Both the position numbers and the translations under genes were made by a program. Positions 17,430-25,486 of a DNA stretch of 64,000 nt are shown in pieces (the stretch's first letter is position 1; each line of letters begins with the position of its first letter). The notes beneath the pieces were generated by a model. The model was not told the DNA's origin. It saw nothing but the letters and a program-made list of their open reading frames with translations, and did not search any database. The stretch is from Stigmatella ashevillena (lineage in GTDB: Bacteria > Myxococcota > Myxococcia > Myxococcales > Myxococcaceae). The DNA is taken from contig NZ_JAQNDM010000002.1 in NCBI RefSeq assembly GCF_028368975.1, positions 9,666,425-9,730,424 of the forward strand. The letters run 5' to 3'.

Positions 17430-17529
17430 GTGTCCCGCCTCCCGATCGCTGCCGGCGAGCTTCCGTTGCAACACGGGTGCCCGGGATGGGCTCTGTCGAG
17501 AAGCAGACGGGAGCGCGGCGATCAGCGTG

Positions 17530-17573
17530 GAAAACAGGCGGTTCCACGGTGTTTTCCCTCGGCGAAGGGAAAA
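17530..17573. promoter_or_regulatory. overlapping inverted repeats upstream of the porin/VTC operon
   Basis: GAAAACA (17530-17536) and TGTTTTC (17550-17556) form one inverted repeat with a 13-base spacer. TTTTCCCT (17552-17559) and AGGGAAAA (17566-17573) form a second with a 6-base loop, sharing bases with the first. The site is about 100-145 bases before the porin ATG and just after the stop of the upstream gene (17611). It could be an operator for the operon, a terminator for the gene before, or both. Confidence 0.45.
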
Positions 17574-17610
17574 GGATTTCCCTCAGGGGGAAGAAACGGC
17601 GCTCACGAAG

Positions 17611-18249
17611 TTACAGGCGCGACGGTTCATCCTGCTTCGGGGCAGAAGAAATTTCGGTCTCGGCGGCAGGCGGCTCTGTGGGTTTTTCCTTCTGGAGCAT
17701 GCGGACGCCCATGACCATCGCGATGATCCCGCCCAGACCCAACAGGCCCCAAAGGATGAAGGAGGGCATGGCATGAGCGCCCACCTCGAACTCCGCGTGG
17801 AGCACCTTGAGCCGGGTCGTCCGGAAGCTCACGTCGAGCTGGTGGAGGGCGGCGCGCTCCGGCACGAACTCCGCGTGCCAGTTGACGGCGCCCTTCTGGA
17901 CGGTCTGGACCTGGCCGTGGGTCGAGCCTCTCTCCCGGAGCGACAGGGTGATGGGGCCCTCGAAGGGGGTGCCCTGGAAGCTGCCGACATGAAGGGTGAC
18001 CTTGAGGGGCTCCCCGGCACGGGGGGCCATGGGCTGGAGGGCGCCTTGCAGCCGCTCCTCCGTGTCGGACCAGGCCAGCTCCAGCACGCCGCCGCGCCGG
18101 TCCACGGCGATCCGGTCGGGCGCGTCCGCGGCCGCGGCCAGGGTGGCGGCCAGCAGGCAGGCTTTCGAGAACCACCGCCCGGACGTGGTAAGACGGTTTT
18201 GCCTCCTCCCGCCCTGTCGTCTAAGATGCCCTGTCTCCACACCACCCAC
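17611..18249 (-). CDS. membrane-anchored protein with Ig-like/YtkA-like extracytoplasmic domain
   Basis: Function is unknown. A signal-like hydrophobic stretch (KACLLAATLAAAADA) is followed by a beta-sandwich domain (PRAGEPLKVTLHVGSF, GPITLSLRERG, VNWHAEFVPERAALHQLDVSF) resembling YtkA-like domains. One membrane helix (SFILWGLLGLGGIIAMVMG) and a short basic-acidic cytoplasmic tail complete it. No ATG is available. GTG at 18249 or 18240 is used, preceded by a GGAAG-like sequence, and the start is uncertain. It is divergent from the Ser/Thr kinase gene, only 32 bases away. It precedes the porin/VTC operon on the same strand after a hairpin region. Confidence 0.65.
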   Translation of the reverse strand: MGGVETGHLRRQGGRRQNRLTTSGRWFSKACLLAATLAAAADAPDRIAVDRRGGVLELAWSDTEERLQGALQPMAPRAGEPLKVTLHVGSFQGTPFEGPITLSLRERGSTHGQVQTVQKGAVNWHAEFVPERAALHQLDVSFRTTRLKVLHAEFEVGAHAMPSFILWGLLGLGGIIAMVMGVRMLQKEKPTEPPAAETEISSAPKQDEPSRL

Positions 18250-18281
18250 TTCCGCTTGCTCCCCCCGGCGAGCCCACCGGG

Positions 18282-20591
18282 ATGAATCCTCAGCCTTTCG
18301 GGAAATACCAGCTTCTGAAGAAGCTCGCCACGGGCGGCATGGCCGAGGTCTGGCTTGCGCGCCAGACGGGGATTGAGGGCTTCGCCAAGAACCTGGTCGT
18401 CAAGCGGATCCTCCCGCACCTGGCGGAGGACCATGAGTTCGTGGAGATGTTCCGGAACGAGGCGCTGATCGCCGCGCGCTTCACGCACCCGAACATCGCT
18501 CAGGTCTACGAGTTCGGCGAGGCCAACGGCACCTATTACATCGCCATGGAGTTTGTCCACGGCGAGGACTTGGGCCGGGTGATGCGCAAGGCCTACGGCA
18601 AGGACCAGTGGATTGCCCGCCCCCTGGCCATCCGCATCGTCGCCGCGGCGTGCGAGGGCCTGTACTACGCGCACACCCGGACGGATGACGCGGGCCGCCC
18701 CCTCAAGGTGGTGCACCGGGACATCTCGCCGCAGAACATCCTCATCAGCTTCGACGGCTCGGTGAAGCTGGTGGACTTCGGCATCGCCAAGGCCGCCGAC
18801 CAGGTGGGGCTCACGAAGTCCGGGGCCATCAAGGGCAAGTTTGCCTACATGGCGCCCGAGCAGGCCTCGGGCAAGGCGCTGGATCACCGCGCGGACATCT
18901 TCGCCATCGGGCTGGTGCTGTACGAGCTGCTCACCTGCAACCGCCCGCTCAAGCGGGAGACGGAGCTGGCCACGCTCCAGGCCGCGCTGGAGTGCAGCAT
19001 CGCGCCGCCCTCCGAGGTGGCCGATGTGCCCCCGGGCCTGGACGAGGTGGTGATGCGGGCGCTGGCGAAGGCGGCGGATGACCGCTACCGCGATGCGCGC
19101 CAGTTCCAGCTCGCCCTCGAAGAGGCCCTCGTCCGGGAGCAGGCGGTGGCCAGCTCGGTGCAGATCTCCGAGTTGATGGAGGCGCTCTTCGCGGATCGGC
19201 TCCAGGAGGAGAAGAAGACAGGCAATCCCGAGCCGAACGCCGAGGAGCCCAGCAGCTCGGCCAACGCGAGGCCCCCCGCGCCCCCACCCGAGGAGCCCGC
19301 TCCCGCGCGAGCAGGGCGTGCGGCGCCCGCCGTGGCGAACATGAGCTGGGAAGCCCCCCCGGGGGAGAGCTCCCAGCGCCACGATCGGCCGCGGACCTCC
19401 ACGGGCATCCGTCCCGCCACGCGCACCTCACAGCCTCCTTCGCTGCACGAGGAGATGAACGAGTACCTGGCGCCCCAGGGAGGCACCCAGGTGGAGCCCC
19501 GGCGTTCGGGGGAGACGCCGCGCCGGGCCACCAGCGCGGGCCAGACGGCCGTCGCGCGGGCTCCCTCCCGCCCGGAGGTGAAAACGTCCGGCGACGACAC
19601 GCTGCCCGTCCGGCGTACCTCCTCCCGGCAGGTGCCGCTGGAGACGGAGCGGCCCGCTCCCCGGCCCTCTCGTCCGGCCCTTGTCCAGGAGGTCCGTGCG
19701 CGGCAGCAGGAGGAGGAAGAGCCGTTCGAGGACTCCGAGCGCACCCAGTTCCCGGAGCCGGAGCCGGAGCCGGAGCCGCCGCCCCCGCCCGCGCCGCGGC
19801 GCAGGACCACCGGCCACATCAGTCAGGTGCGTCCGTCGGGCGAGACGTCCCAACCCCCGCGCCGGCGCACGAGCACCTCCGCGAAGAGCCTGGTGGTCAA
19901 GGAGCCACCCCCCCGCAAGCCCGTGGTGGTGGACGATGACGAGCCGTCGCCGCCCCCCGCGCCGGTCTCGGCGGTGCGGAAGATCAGTGCCCTGAGGAAC
20001 TCGGTCGATCTGCTCAAGAAGATCTTGGTGGGCGGGGCCGCGGTGGCGGTGGCGGTCGCCATCTTCGCCTTCCGCGACAAGCTCAACATCAAGGGGATCG
20101 ACGGGCAGCGAATCCTCGTGTCCGTGGACACCTCTCCCAGGACTTTCGTGACGGTGCGGCACAGCGACCGGTGTGGAAGCGCCGAGCCGACCACCCCGCT
20201 GGGGGAGACGCCGCTCAAGGGCGTGGAGGGGGCGCACATCCAGGACACGCTGGTCATGGAGAACGTGCAGCAGGGCATCTACGCCGAGGAGGAGCTGCCC
20301 TACGGAGAGCCTGGCGAGACGAAGGTCATCAAGCGGGAGTTCCAGATGGGCTCCGTCCAGCTCAAGGTCACCCCCAAGAACCCAGGGAAAATCACCGTCC
20401 GGGAGCGGGGCCAGGACATCCACGTCTTCACGCCGGGCATGTCGTTCGATCTGATGGAGGGCCCCCACACGCTGGAGCTTCACGGCGAGAAGCTCGAGGA
20501 GCCACTGACGGTGGAGGTTCAGGTCAAGCGCAGGGACACCACCAACGTGTCCGTGGACCTGAACAGCAAGACCGCGCGGGTCTCGCCCTAG
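18282..20591 (+). CDS. Ser/Thr protein kinase with transmembrane helix and PEGA-like sensor tail
   Basis: The 769-residue protein starts with a Hanks-type kinase domain (residues 1-285): [18 protein letters not shown] (Gly loop), the ATP-binding lysine in [16 protein letters not shown] (catalytic loop, about 145), DFGIAKAAD and YMAPEQAS. The key catalytic residues are intact. A disordered Pro/Glu/Arg-rich linker of about 280 residues includes a PEPEPEPEP run. A membrane helix ([14 protein letters not shown], about 580-598) is followed by an extracytoplasmic domain of about 165 residues with PEGA-like strands ([15 protein letters not shown]-like). The start is divergent from the YtkA-like gene. 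Its stop TAG overlaps the opposing rhodanese stop within CTAG. Confidence 0.93.
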   Translation: MNPQPFGKYQLLKKLATGGMAEVWLARQTGIEGFAKNLVVKRILPHLAEDHEFVEMFRNEALIAARFTHPNIAQVYEFGEANGTYYIAMEFVHGEDLGRVMRKAYGKDQWIARPLAIRIVAAACEGLYYAHTRTDDAGRPLKVVHRDISPQNILISFDGSVKLVDFGIAKAADQVGLTKSGAIKGKFAYMAPEQASGKALDHRADIFAIGLVLYELLTCNRPLKRETELATLQAALECSIAPPSEVADVPPGLDEVVMRALAKAADDRYRDARQFQLALEEALVREQAVASSVQISELMEALFADRLQEEKKTGNPEPNAEEPSSSANARPPAPPPEEPAPARAGRAAPAVANMSWEAPPGESSQRHDRPRTSTGIRPATRTSQPPSLHEEMNEYLAPQGGTQVEPRRSGETPRRATSAGQTAVARAPSRPEVKTSGDDTLPVRRTSSRQVPLETERPAPRPSRPALVQEVRARQQEEEEPFEDSERTQFPEPEPEPEPPPPPAPRRRTTGHISQVRPSGETSQPPRRRTSTSAKSLVVKEPPPRKPVVVDDDEPSPPPAPVSAVRKISALRNSVDLLKKILVGGAAVAVAVAIFAFRDKLNIKGIDGQRILVSVDTSPRTFVTVRHSDRCGSAEPTTPLGETPLKGVEGAHIQDTLVMENVQQGIYAEEELPYGEPGETKVIKREFQMGSVQLKVTPKNPGKITVRERGQDIHVFTPGMSFDLMEGPHTLELHGEKLEEPLTVEVQVKRRDTTNVSVDLNSKTARVSP

Positions 20592-20920
20592 TAGCGCGGC
20601 AGGAGCGGGTCCACTTCCCGCGAGTAGCGGTCGATGCCTCCCTGGAGCGAGACGGCCTCGATGCCCAGCGCCCTCAGGTACGCCGCGCCATCCAGGCTGC
20701 GGACGCCATGGTGGCAGTAGACGACGACCGCGTGGCCCCGGAAGCGCTCCAGTTCCTGGGCTCGCTCCTCCAGCTCAGGCAGGGGAATGAGCACCGAGCC
20801 GGGCAGGGCCACGTGCTCGTGCTCTTCGACAAAGCGCACATCCAGCAGCAGGGGGCGCTGCGCGGCGGGCCCCGCGAGGCGAGCGGCCAACTCCGGGGGG
20901 GTGATTTCGGGGGTGGGCAC
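20588..20920 (-). CDS. rhodanese-like domain protein
   Basis: This is a single-domain rhodanese, 110 residues, acting as a sulfurtransferase or persulfide carrier in the cytoplasm. It contains LLLDVRFVEEHEH, the GSVLIPLPELEER segment, and the active-site loop VYCHHGVRS with its cysteine. No ATG fits. The GTG at 20918-20920 has AAAGG upstream and gives the standard domain length, while longer in-frame readings run into the divergent promoter region. Its neighbour across that region is a HesB/IscA iron-sulfur protein, so a link to sulfur handling is plausible. Confidence 0.87.
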   Translation of the reverse strand: MPTPEITPPELAARLAGPAAQRPLLLDVRFVEEHEHVALPGSVLIPLPELEERAQELERFRGHAVVVYCHHGVRSLDGAAYLRALGIEAVSLQGGIDRYSREVDPLLPRY

Positions 20921-21059
20921 GGAGAGGCCTTTCAGGCGGACAAGCCCTTGAGAAGGGGCAGGCCATGTATGCAAGGGTATAACCCAGCTTTCCGGTGCAG
21001 GACGGATGGCATTTGAGACGCCTGGCGTTATAAGGCGCAAGCAAGGAGACTGAACGAAC

Positions 21060-21443
21060 ATGGATACGACGACCACCCCCGCTCCTGCTTCGCTGGACGT
21101 GCAGGCGACTCCCCTCAATCCGGTGAGGCTGTCCACCGCCGCCGTGACGCAGGTGAAGGAAGTCATCAAGGCCCAGGGTTTCGAGGGCTACTTCTTCTCC
21201 ATCCGCGTGGTGCCCGCCGGTTGCAGCGGCCTGGGCTATGACTTGAACCTGGTCAAGGAAGCCAAGCCGAACGATCACGTCTGGGAGCAGGACGGCGTGA
21301 GGATCACCACCGATGCGCTGAGCAGCAAGTACCTGCTGGGCACCGTGGTGGACTTTGTCTCGTCGGTGACCGGCGCGGGCTTCAAGTTCGAGAACCCGAA
21401 CGCCAAGTCGTCTTGCGGCTGCGGAACGTCCTTCACCACCTGA
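21060..21443 (+). CDS. HesB/IscA/ErpA family iron-sulfur cluster assembly protein
   Basis: This is an A-type iron-sulfur carrier that receives clusters from the scaffold and hands them to target proteins. The 127-residue protein has the three conserved cysteines in order: VVPAGCSGLGYDL and the C-terminal SSCGCG pair. The N-terminal 25 residues are a Thr/Pro/Ala-rich extension. The ATG at 21060 is preceded by AAGGAG. It is divergent from the rhodanese gene across 139 bases and convergent with the thioesterase gene, one base apart. Whether it is the IscA, ErpA or SufA type cannot be told. Confidence 0.93.
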   Translation: MDTTTTPAPASLDVQATPLNPVRLSTAAVTQVKEVIKAQGFEGYFFSIRVVPAGCSGLGYDLNLVKEAKPNDHVWEQDGVRITTDALSSKYLLGTVVDFVSSVTGAGFKFENPNAKSSCGCGTSFTT

Positions 21444-21444
21444 G

Positions 21445-21966
21445 TCAGCTTTTTTCTTCGGGCATCATCGCCTTCAGCCAGGCCTGAGTTTCCTTCTGGC
21501 GAGCGATGCGCTGGGCGCGTCGCTCCTCGGCCTCCTGAAAGGCGACGCGCTCCGCTTCCGTCGTCAGGTGCAGAGGGGGCACCCGCACCCGGCCTCCGTC
21601 CTTGTTCAGGGCCACGAAGGTCAGCAGCGCGCTGGTGGTGAGCGTGCGCTCGCCGGTGAGCGGGTTCTCCGCGTGCACCGTGACGCCCACTTCCATGGAG
21701 GTGCGGAAGGTGGCGAGCACGCGCGAGCGGAGCAGGGCGATCCACCCCACGCGGATGGAGGCGTGAAAGTGGAGATCGTCCATGGAGGCGGTCACCACCA
21801 CTTGTCGGCAATGCCGTTGAGCGGCAATGGCCCCGCAGATGTCGATCCACTGCATCACCTTGCCGCCGAAGGCCGCGTTCAGATTGTTGGCGTCGGGAGG
21901 CAGGATCATCTGCGTCATCACCACTTCGGAGTCGCTCGGGCTCTTGGCCGTCAGGTCGTCTTGCAC
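21445..21966 (-). CDS. hotdog-fold acyl-CoA thioesterase (YciA/BACH-like)
   Basis: This cytoplasmic thioesterase hydrolyses acyl-CoA to fatty acid and CoA. The 173-residue hotdog domain shows NNLNAAFGGKVMQWIDICGAIAAQRHC with the catalytic Asp, VTASMDDLHFHASIRVGW, and VHAENPLTGERTLTTSALLTFVAL. A charged helical tail (EAERVAFQEAEERRAQRIARQ) ends it. The start ATG is at 21966, 162 bases from the divergent PYP-like gene. Chain-length preference is unknown. Confidence 0.92.
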   Translation of the reverse strand: MQDDLTAKSPSDSEVVMTQMILPPDANNLNAAFGGKVMQWIDICGAIAAQRHCRQVVVTASMDDLHFHASIRVGWIALLRSRVLATFRTSMEVGVTVHAENPLTGERTLTTSALLTFVALNKDGGRVRVPPLHLTTEAERVAFQEAEERRAQRIARQKETQAWLKAMMPEEKS

Positions 21967-22128
21967 GGGGGTCCTCTGCCATTCAGCAGTTCGGTGTCAG
22001 CGTCAGCGGCGTGTTGCGCGGTGAATGCTTGGGTGGCACTTCCGGGCAAGAATTCACGGCGCTCGTTGCCCTTCAGGGCAAGGCTCTCTATCAAGTTGAA
22101 CATCTCACCGCTCCCCCCGGAGAAAGTC

Positions 22129-22566
22129 GTGCCACCTCTGTCTACCTCCCCCGTGTTGTCGAATGGCCTGCCAGCAACGAGTTCCGGGGATGACCTGCTG
22201 AAGCAGGTGGAGAGCCTGTCGGCGGCGGAGTTGGACACCTTGCCCTTTGGGCTCATCCAGTTGGACCGGGCCGGGCGCATCCTCAAGTTCAACCAGACAG
22301 AGGCGAAGCTGGCGCGCATCAACCGCGACCGGCAACTGGGCCGGAACTTCTTCGATGACGTCGCGCCGTGCACCAAGGTGCGTGAGTTCTATGGCCGGTT
22401 CGTGCAGGGGCTGAAGCAGCGCTCGTTGTACGAGACGTTTGGCTTCATCTTCAAGTTCGACCACGGCTGGCGCAACGTGGCCATCACCATGTTCTACAGC
22501 GAGAAGACCGACTCCGTGTGGGTGCTCATCTCGCAGACCTCGGTCACGCCGCCGCCCGCGCGGTAG
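22129..22566 (+). CDS. pyp: photoactive yellow protein (PYP) homologue, PAS-fold photoreceptor
   Basis: The 145-residue protein aligns by eye along its length with photoactive yellow protein, a blue-light sensor that binds p-coumaric acid through a thioester to a cysteine. The chromophore site GRNFFDDVAPCTKVREFYG (71-89) keeps that cysteine (C81, equivalent to Cys69). E58 in KFNQTEAKL matches Glu46, while F54 replaces Tyr42. The N-terminal cap (LLKQVESLSAAELDTLPFG) also fits. The start is GTG at 22129 with GGAG six bases upstream, because no ATG exists in frame. The gene is monocistronic, divergent from the thioesterase. Genes for chromophore synthesis are not in the window. Confidence 0.85.
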   Translation: MPPLSTSPVLSNGLPATSSGDDLLKQVESLSAAELDTLPFGLIQLDRAGRILKFNQTEAKLARINRDRQLGRNFFDDVAPCTKVREFYGRFVQGLKQRSLYETFGFIFKFDHGWRNVAITMFYSEKTDSVWVLISQTSVTPPPAR

Positions 22567-22575
22567 TCCACCCGC

Positions 22576-23340
22576 TCACGCCAGGAAGCTGGAGACGCGG
22601 TCCAGGAACTCCTCCCGTCCTTGCCCCCGGCGGATGTCCCGGGAGGAGACGTCCAGCACGAGGCAGTCCACGCCATACTTCTTCTGGAGCACCTGGGGAA
22701 ACGTGGCGTAGTAGCCGTTGAGGCCTCGCAGGAATTGATCCTGGATGCCCTTCTCCTCGGCGCGCCCCCGGGTGCGGATGCGCTCGAGCAGCACGTCCAC
22801 CGCCCCCACTTCGAAGCAGATGACCTTGTCGGGCGGGCGGATGGTGCGAGACAGGCGCTGGAAGTACTCGTAGTAGAGATCCAACTCCGCGTTCGTCAGG
22901 TGCCCCAGCCCGTGGAGGTACTTGGCGAAGATCTCCGGATCCTCGTAGAGGGTCCGGTCCTGGACGCAGCTCTTGCGCACCGAGTGGATGAGTTCATGGT
23001 GCTCCACGCGCCGCAGGAGGAACTCGAGCTGGAGGGTGAAGCTCCAGCGGCGCATGTCGGCGTAGTAGTCCTTGAGGAACCGGTTATCGATGACCGGCTC
23101 GTCGAAGAGCTCGAAGCCGAAGCATTGGCTGATGAGCTTGGCGGCCGTCGTCTTGCCCGCCCCGATGTTGCCTGCCAGGGCCACGAAGCGCCGGACCTTG
23201 GGGATGCGCACCCGGAGCGTGTTGCGCGCGCGGCGAGCCGGGGCAGCGCTCTCCTCGGCGGGGGAGGGCTCCGCGGCGGGAGAGGGCTCCGCGGCGGGAG
23301 GGGCGGCAGGGGGGCGCTTGCGGGGGACGGGGCGAGCCAT
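22576..23340 (-). CDS. deoxynucleoside kinase (dAK/dGK/dCK type)
   Basis: This enzyme phosphorylates deoxynucleosides for salvage. The 254-residue protein has the Walker A motif ALAGNIGAGKTTAAKL (about 54-69), the substrate-site FDEPVIDN and the DRTLYEDPEIFAKYLH motif equivalent to the ERS/DRS motif. The arginine-rich LID-like segment RIRTRGRAEEKGIQ is also present. A disordered basic/acidic N-terminus of about 45 residues contains an 18-base tandem DNA repeat. The start ATG (23340) is nine bases after the phosphodiesterase stop, so the two are an operon. The specific base preference is unknown. Confidence 0.9.
   Translation of the reverse strand: MARPVPRKRPPAAPPAAEPSPAAEPSPAEESAAPARRARNTLRVRIPKVRRFVALAGNIGAGKTTAAKLISQCFGFELFDEPVIDNRFLKDYYADMRRWSFTLQLEFLLRRVEHHELIHSVRKSCVQDRTLYEDPEIFAKYLHGLGHLTNAELDLYYEYFQRLSRTIRPPDKVICFEVGAVDVLLERIRTRGRAEEKGIQDQFLRGLNGYYATFPQVLQKKYGVDCLVLDVSSRDIRRGQGREEFLDRVSSFLA
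23264..23299. repeat. perfect 18-base tandem duplication within the deoxynucleoside kinase gene
   Basis: The unit GAGGGCTCCGCGGCGGGA occurs twice in a row (23264-23281, 23282-23299), encoding the repeated Pro-Ser-Pro-Ala-Ala-Glu of the disordered N-terminus. The perfect identity suggests a recent duplication or a length-variable tract. Confidence 0.85.
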
Positions 23341-23349
23341 GATTCCGGC

Positions 23350-24168
23350 TTACTGCGCTTGCGCGGAAGCGTCCAAAATCTGACGGAGCGTGTCCGGACG
23401 ATCCGTCATGATGCCGCCCACCCCCTCGGTGACCAAGCGCCGCATCTCCGCGGCATCGTCCACCGTCCACACATTGACCCACTTTCCCTGGGAGGTCACC
23501 GTGCGGAGAAACGCCTCGTCCACGAGCCGCACCTCGCCAAAGTACAGCGGCATGTCGAGGACTGTGTAGCGCGGGTCCTCGGGAGGGGGTTCCCCGCTGC
23601 GCACGGCGATCACATACGCGGCGAGGGCGTCGCGCGGGTAGAAGTGGCAGGCCTCGGGCATGCAGGCCACCAGCCGTTCGGCCACGGTGTCGTGCTCGCT
23701 GCCCAGACACACGCGCTCCAGCGCCCCTTCCTCGCGGAGCACCTGGTGGAGCGCCTGCTCGGCGCCGGGGGTGTCCGGCTTCAATTCCAGGTTGATGCGC
23801 AGGTCTGGAAAGGCCTTGAGCACCTCGCGCAGCGTGGGGATGCGCACGCCCTGGCGCCGGAAGGAGAAGGTGCGGCCATCGGGGGTAAAGCGGAAGCCGG
23901 CATCCAGGCGCTGGAGTTCGGCGAGGGAGAACGCGGCCAGGGGGCCCGAGCCGTCGGTGCAGCGGTCGAGGGTGGCATCGTGGGCCACGATGAGCTCACC
24001 GTCGCGGCTCAGGTGGACATCCAACTCCAACATCTGGGTGCGGTAGCGCTCCACCGCCGCTTGGAAGGCACACAGGGTGTTCTCTGGCGCGAGCAGGGCA
24101 CCGCCCCGGTGGGAGATGTGAAGGGTCGGCTTCAAGCCGTGGAGGAAGGCGGGAAGGGGGCGGGCCAT
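23350..24168 (-). CDS. glycerophosphodiester phosphodiesterase (GDPD)
   Basis: The enzyme hydrolyses glycerophosphodiesters to glycerol 3-phosphate and an alcohol. The 272-residue TIM barrel shows the catalytic HRGG in LHISHRGGALLAPENTL, the metal-binding ELDVHLSRDGELIVAHD with the second catalytic His, and NLELKPDT. WVNVWTVDD and the C-terminal GVGGIMTDRPD complete the barrel. The start at 24168 (MARPLPAF) is chosen for length, and an ATG at 24183 is equally possible since neither has a clear ribosome binding site. No signal peptide is seen, so it probably acts in the cytoplasm. It precedes the deoxynucleoside kinase gene by nine bases. Confidence 0.9.
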   Translation of the reverse strand: MARPLPAFLHGLKPTLHISHRGGALLAPENTLCAFQAAVERYRTQMLELDVHLSRDGELIVAHDATLDRCTDGSGPLAAFSLAELQRLDAGFRFTPDGRTFSFRRQGVRIPTLREVLKAFPDLRINLELKPDTPGAEQALHQVLREEGALERVCLGSEHDTVAERLVACMPEACHFYPRDALAAYVIAVRSGEPPPEDPRYTVLDMPLYFGEVRLVDEAFLRTVTSQGKWVNVWTVDDAAEMRRLVTEGVGGIMTDRPDTLRQILDASAQAQ

Positions 24169-24319
24169 GGGGGGCCAGAGCATGCCCGAGGCGCTTCGGG
24201 GCGTGAAGGCGGGGGGGGGCTTCCTTGCTGCTCCCCGCAACGGGCCAGTATAAGTCCGAGGCTCATCTGGAAAGGCTTCGGGCTCGACAGAGGGAAGCCA
24301 GTTCATCGGGAGAAACGTG

Positions 24320-25321
24320 ATGCATGTGAGCAAGATCCTCGGCGCGGTGATCTGCGTGTCCACCGTGCTTGCGGGCTGTTCGGGCCGCGATGATGCGCCT
24401 CCTGGAGATGGCAGTGGGTGCACGGGGGTCTGCGATGGCGGCAGCGACGGGGGGGCCGATGCGGGCCGCGCGGATTGCCCCGCCCCCGACAGCAACGGCC
24501 GCGGGCCTGTCGGCCAGCTCAAGGCGACCGCCCAGCGGGGCGACAAGGTCCGCCTGTCGCACCTGGTCATCACGGCCGTCGACTACACCAGCCGGGGCGA
24601 CGCGGGGGACTACATCGCCTATTTCTGGGCCGTGGATCCCTGCTTCCCGCAGGAAGGCCTCTACGTCGACAAGTTCTACACGGACACCCCGGGGCCCTAT
24701 CTTCCCCAGATCGGCGATGAGATCACCCTGGAGGGCATCTACCGGCAGTATTACCCCAACGCCTCCGATGCGAACCAGACCCGCCACGCCTACCGCCCGG
24801 TCATCAAGAGCGACTTCCGCATCGATGTTCCCGGCGTCACCGGCAAGGTGAACATCCTCAAGACGGGCACCGTCACCGGGGTGCAGGATCTCACCGTCCC
24901 GGCGGGGTTTGGCAACGCCGATGGCGGCGCCGTCCAGGCCAATCCCCAGTACGCCGGGGCCCGCGTCCACATCCCAGGGCCGCTCACCCTGACCAACCCC
25001 AGCCCCACGGCCCTCAAGCGGCGGGTGAACAACCCGGAGGACACGGCCTTCAATGGCTTCGAGGTCTCCGGCGGGGTGCTGGTGAACGACTACAAGACCT
25101 ACGGCCAGACGGCGGACGGAGGCTCCACGCGCTGTGACTGGCGCGCAGTGGCCCTGGATGGGGGAGGGGTCTCGTTCCCCAACGGCATCCGCGGCGTGTG
25201 GGATACCTATAGCAACGTGTATCAGGACGCAGGCGTCATCCCCGGCGCGAACGCCCAGTACACCTACATCCTCTATCCGCAGGACTGTGACACGGACCTG
25301 CCGGGCGTCCCCGCGCCGTAG
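24320..25321 (+). CDS. lipoprotein of unknown function
   Basis: The 333-residue protein has a lipoprotein signal ending STVLAGC. A Gly/Asp-rich spacer with cysteines (GSGCTGVCDGGSDGG) comes next, as is usual in myxobacterial lipoproteins. The mature part is beta-rich: VGQLKATAQRGDKVRLSHLVIT, IAYFWAVDPCFPQEGLYVDK and PQIGDEITLEGIYRQYYPN. Its layout resembles OB-fold-like domains of secreted nuclease-associated or hypothetical myxobacterial proteins, but no family is claimed. The ATG at 24320 has CGGGAGAAAC just upstream and is preferred to the GTG one codon before. Confidence 0.85.
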   Translation: MHVSKILGAVICVSTVLAGCSGRDDAPPGDGSGCTGVCDGGSDGGADAGRADCPAPDSNGRGPVGQLKATAQRGDKVRLSHLVITAVDYTSRGDAGDYIAYFWAVDPCFPQEGLYVDKFYTDTPGPYLPQIGDEITLEGIYRQYYPNASDANQTRHAYRPVIKSDFRIDVPGVTGKVNILKTGTVTGVQDLTVPAGFGNADGGAVQANPQYAGARVHIPGPLTLTNPSPTALKRRVNNPEDTAFNGFEVSGGVLVNDYKTYGQTADGGSTRCDWRAVALDGGGVSFPNGIRGVWDTYSNVYQDAGVIPGANAQYTYILYPQDCDTDLPGVPAP

Positions 25322-25486
25322 AACGCCCTGGGTCCTGGAGGCCGCCCCTCCCGCCTCTCTGTCCGGAGGGGCGCTGGTGCGAGCCCGCTTGCCTCGTTGC
25401 TCCCCGAAGGGCACCTTTGCGGGTAAGCTCGCGATCAGGTCCAAGACGGTCCGACCCTCTTTTCGATCAGCCACGGCGGGGCCACC

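Noticed and set aside
19754-19777. A (GGAGCC)4 tandem repeat in the first kinase gene.
   Set aside because: It is a codon-level repeat of Glu-Pro in a disordered linker and fits no mobile or regulatory element.
20941-21059. TTGAGA and TATAAC or TTATAA elements between rhodanese and HesB as a promoter.
   Set aside because: Spacings (24 and 9-10 bases) do not fit a sigma-70 promoter, and no IscR-type site was recognised.
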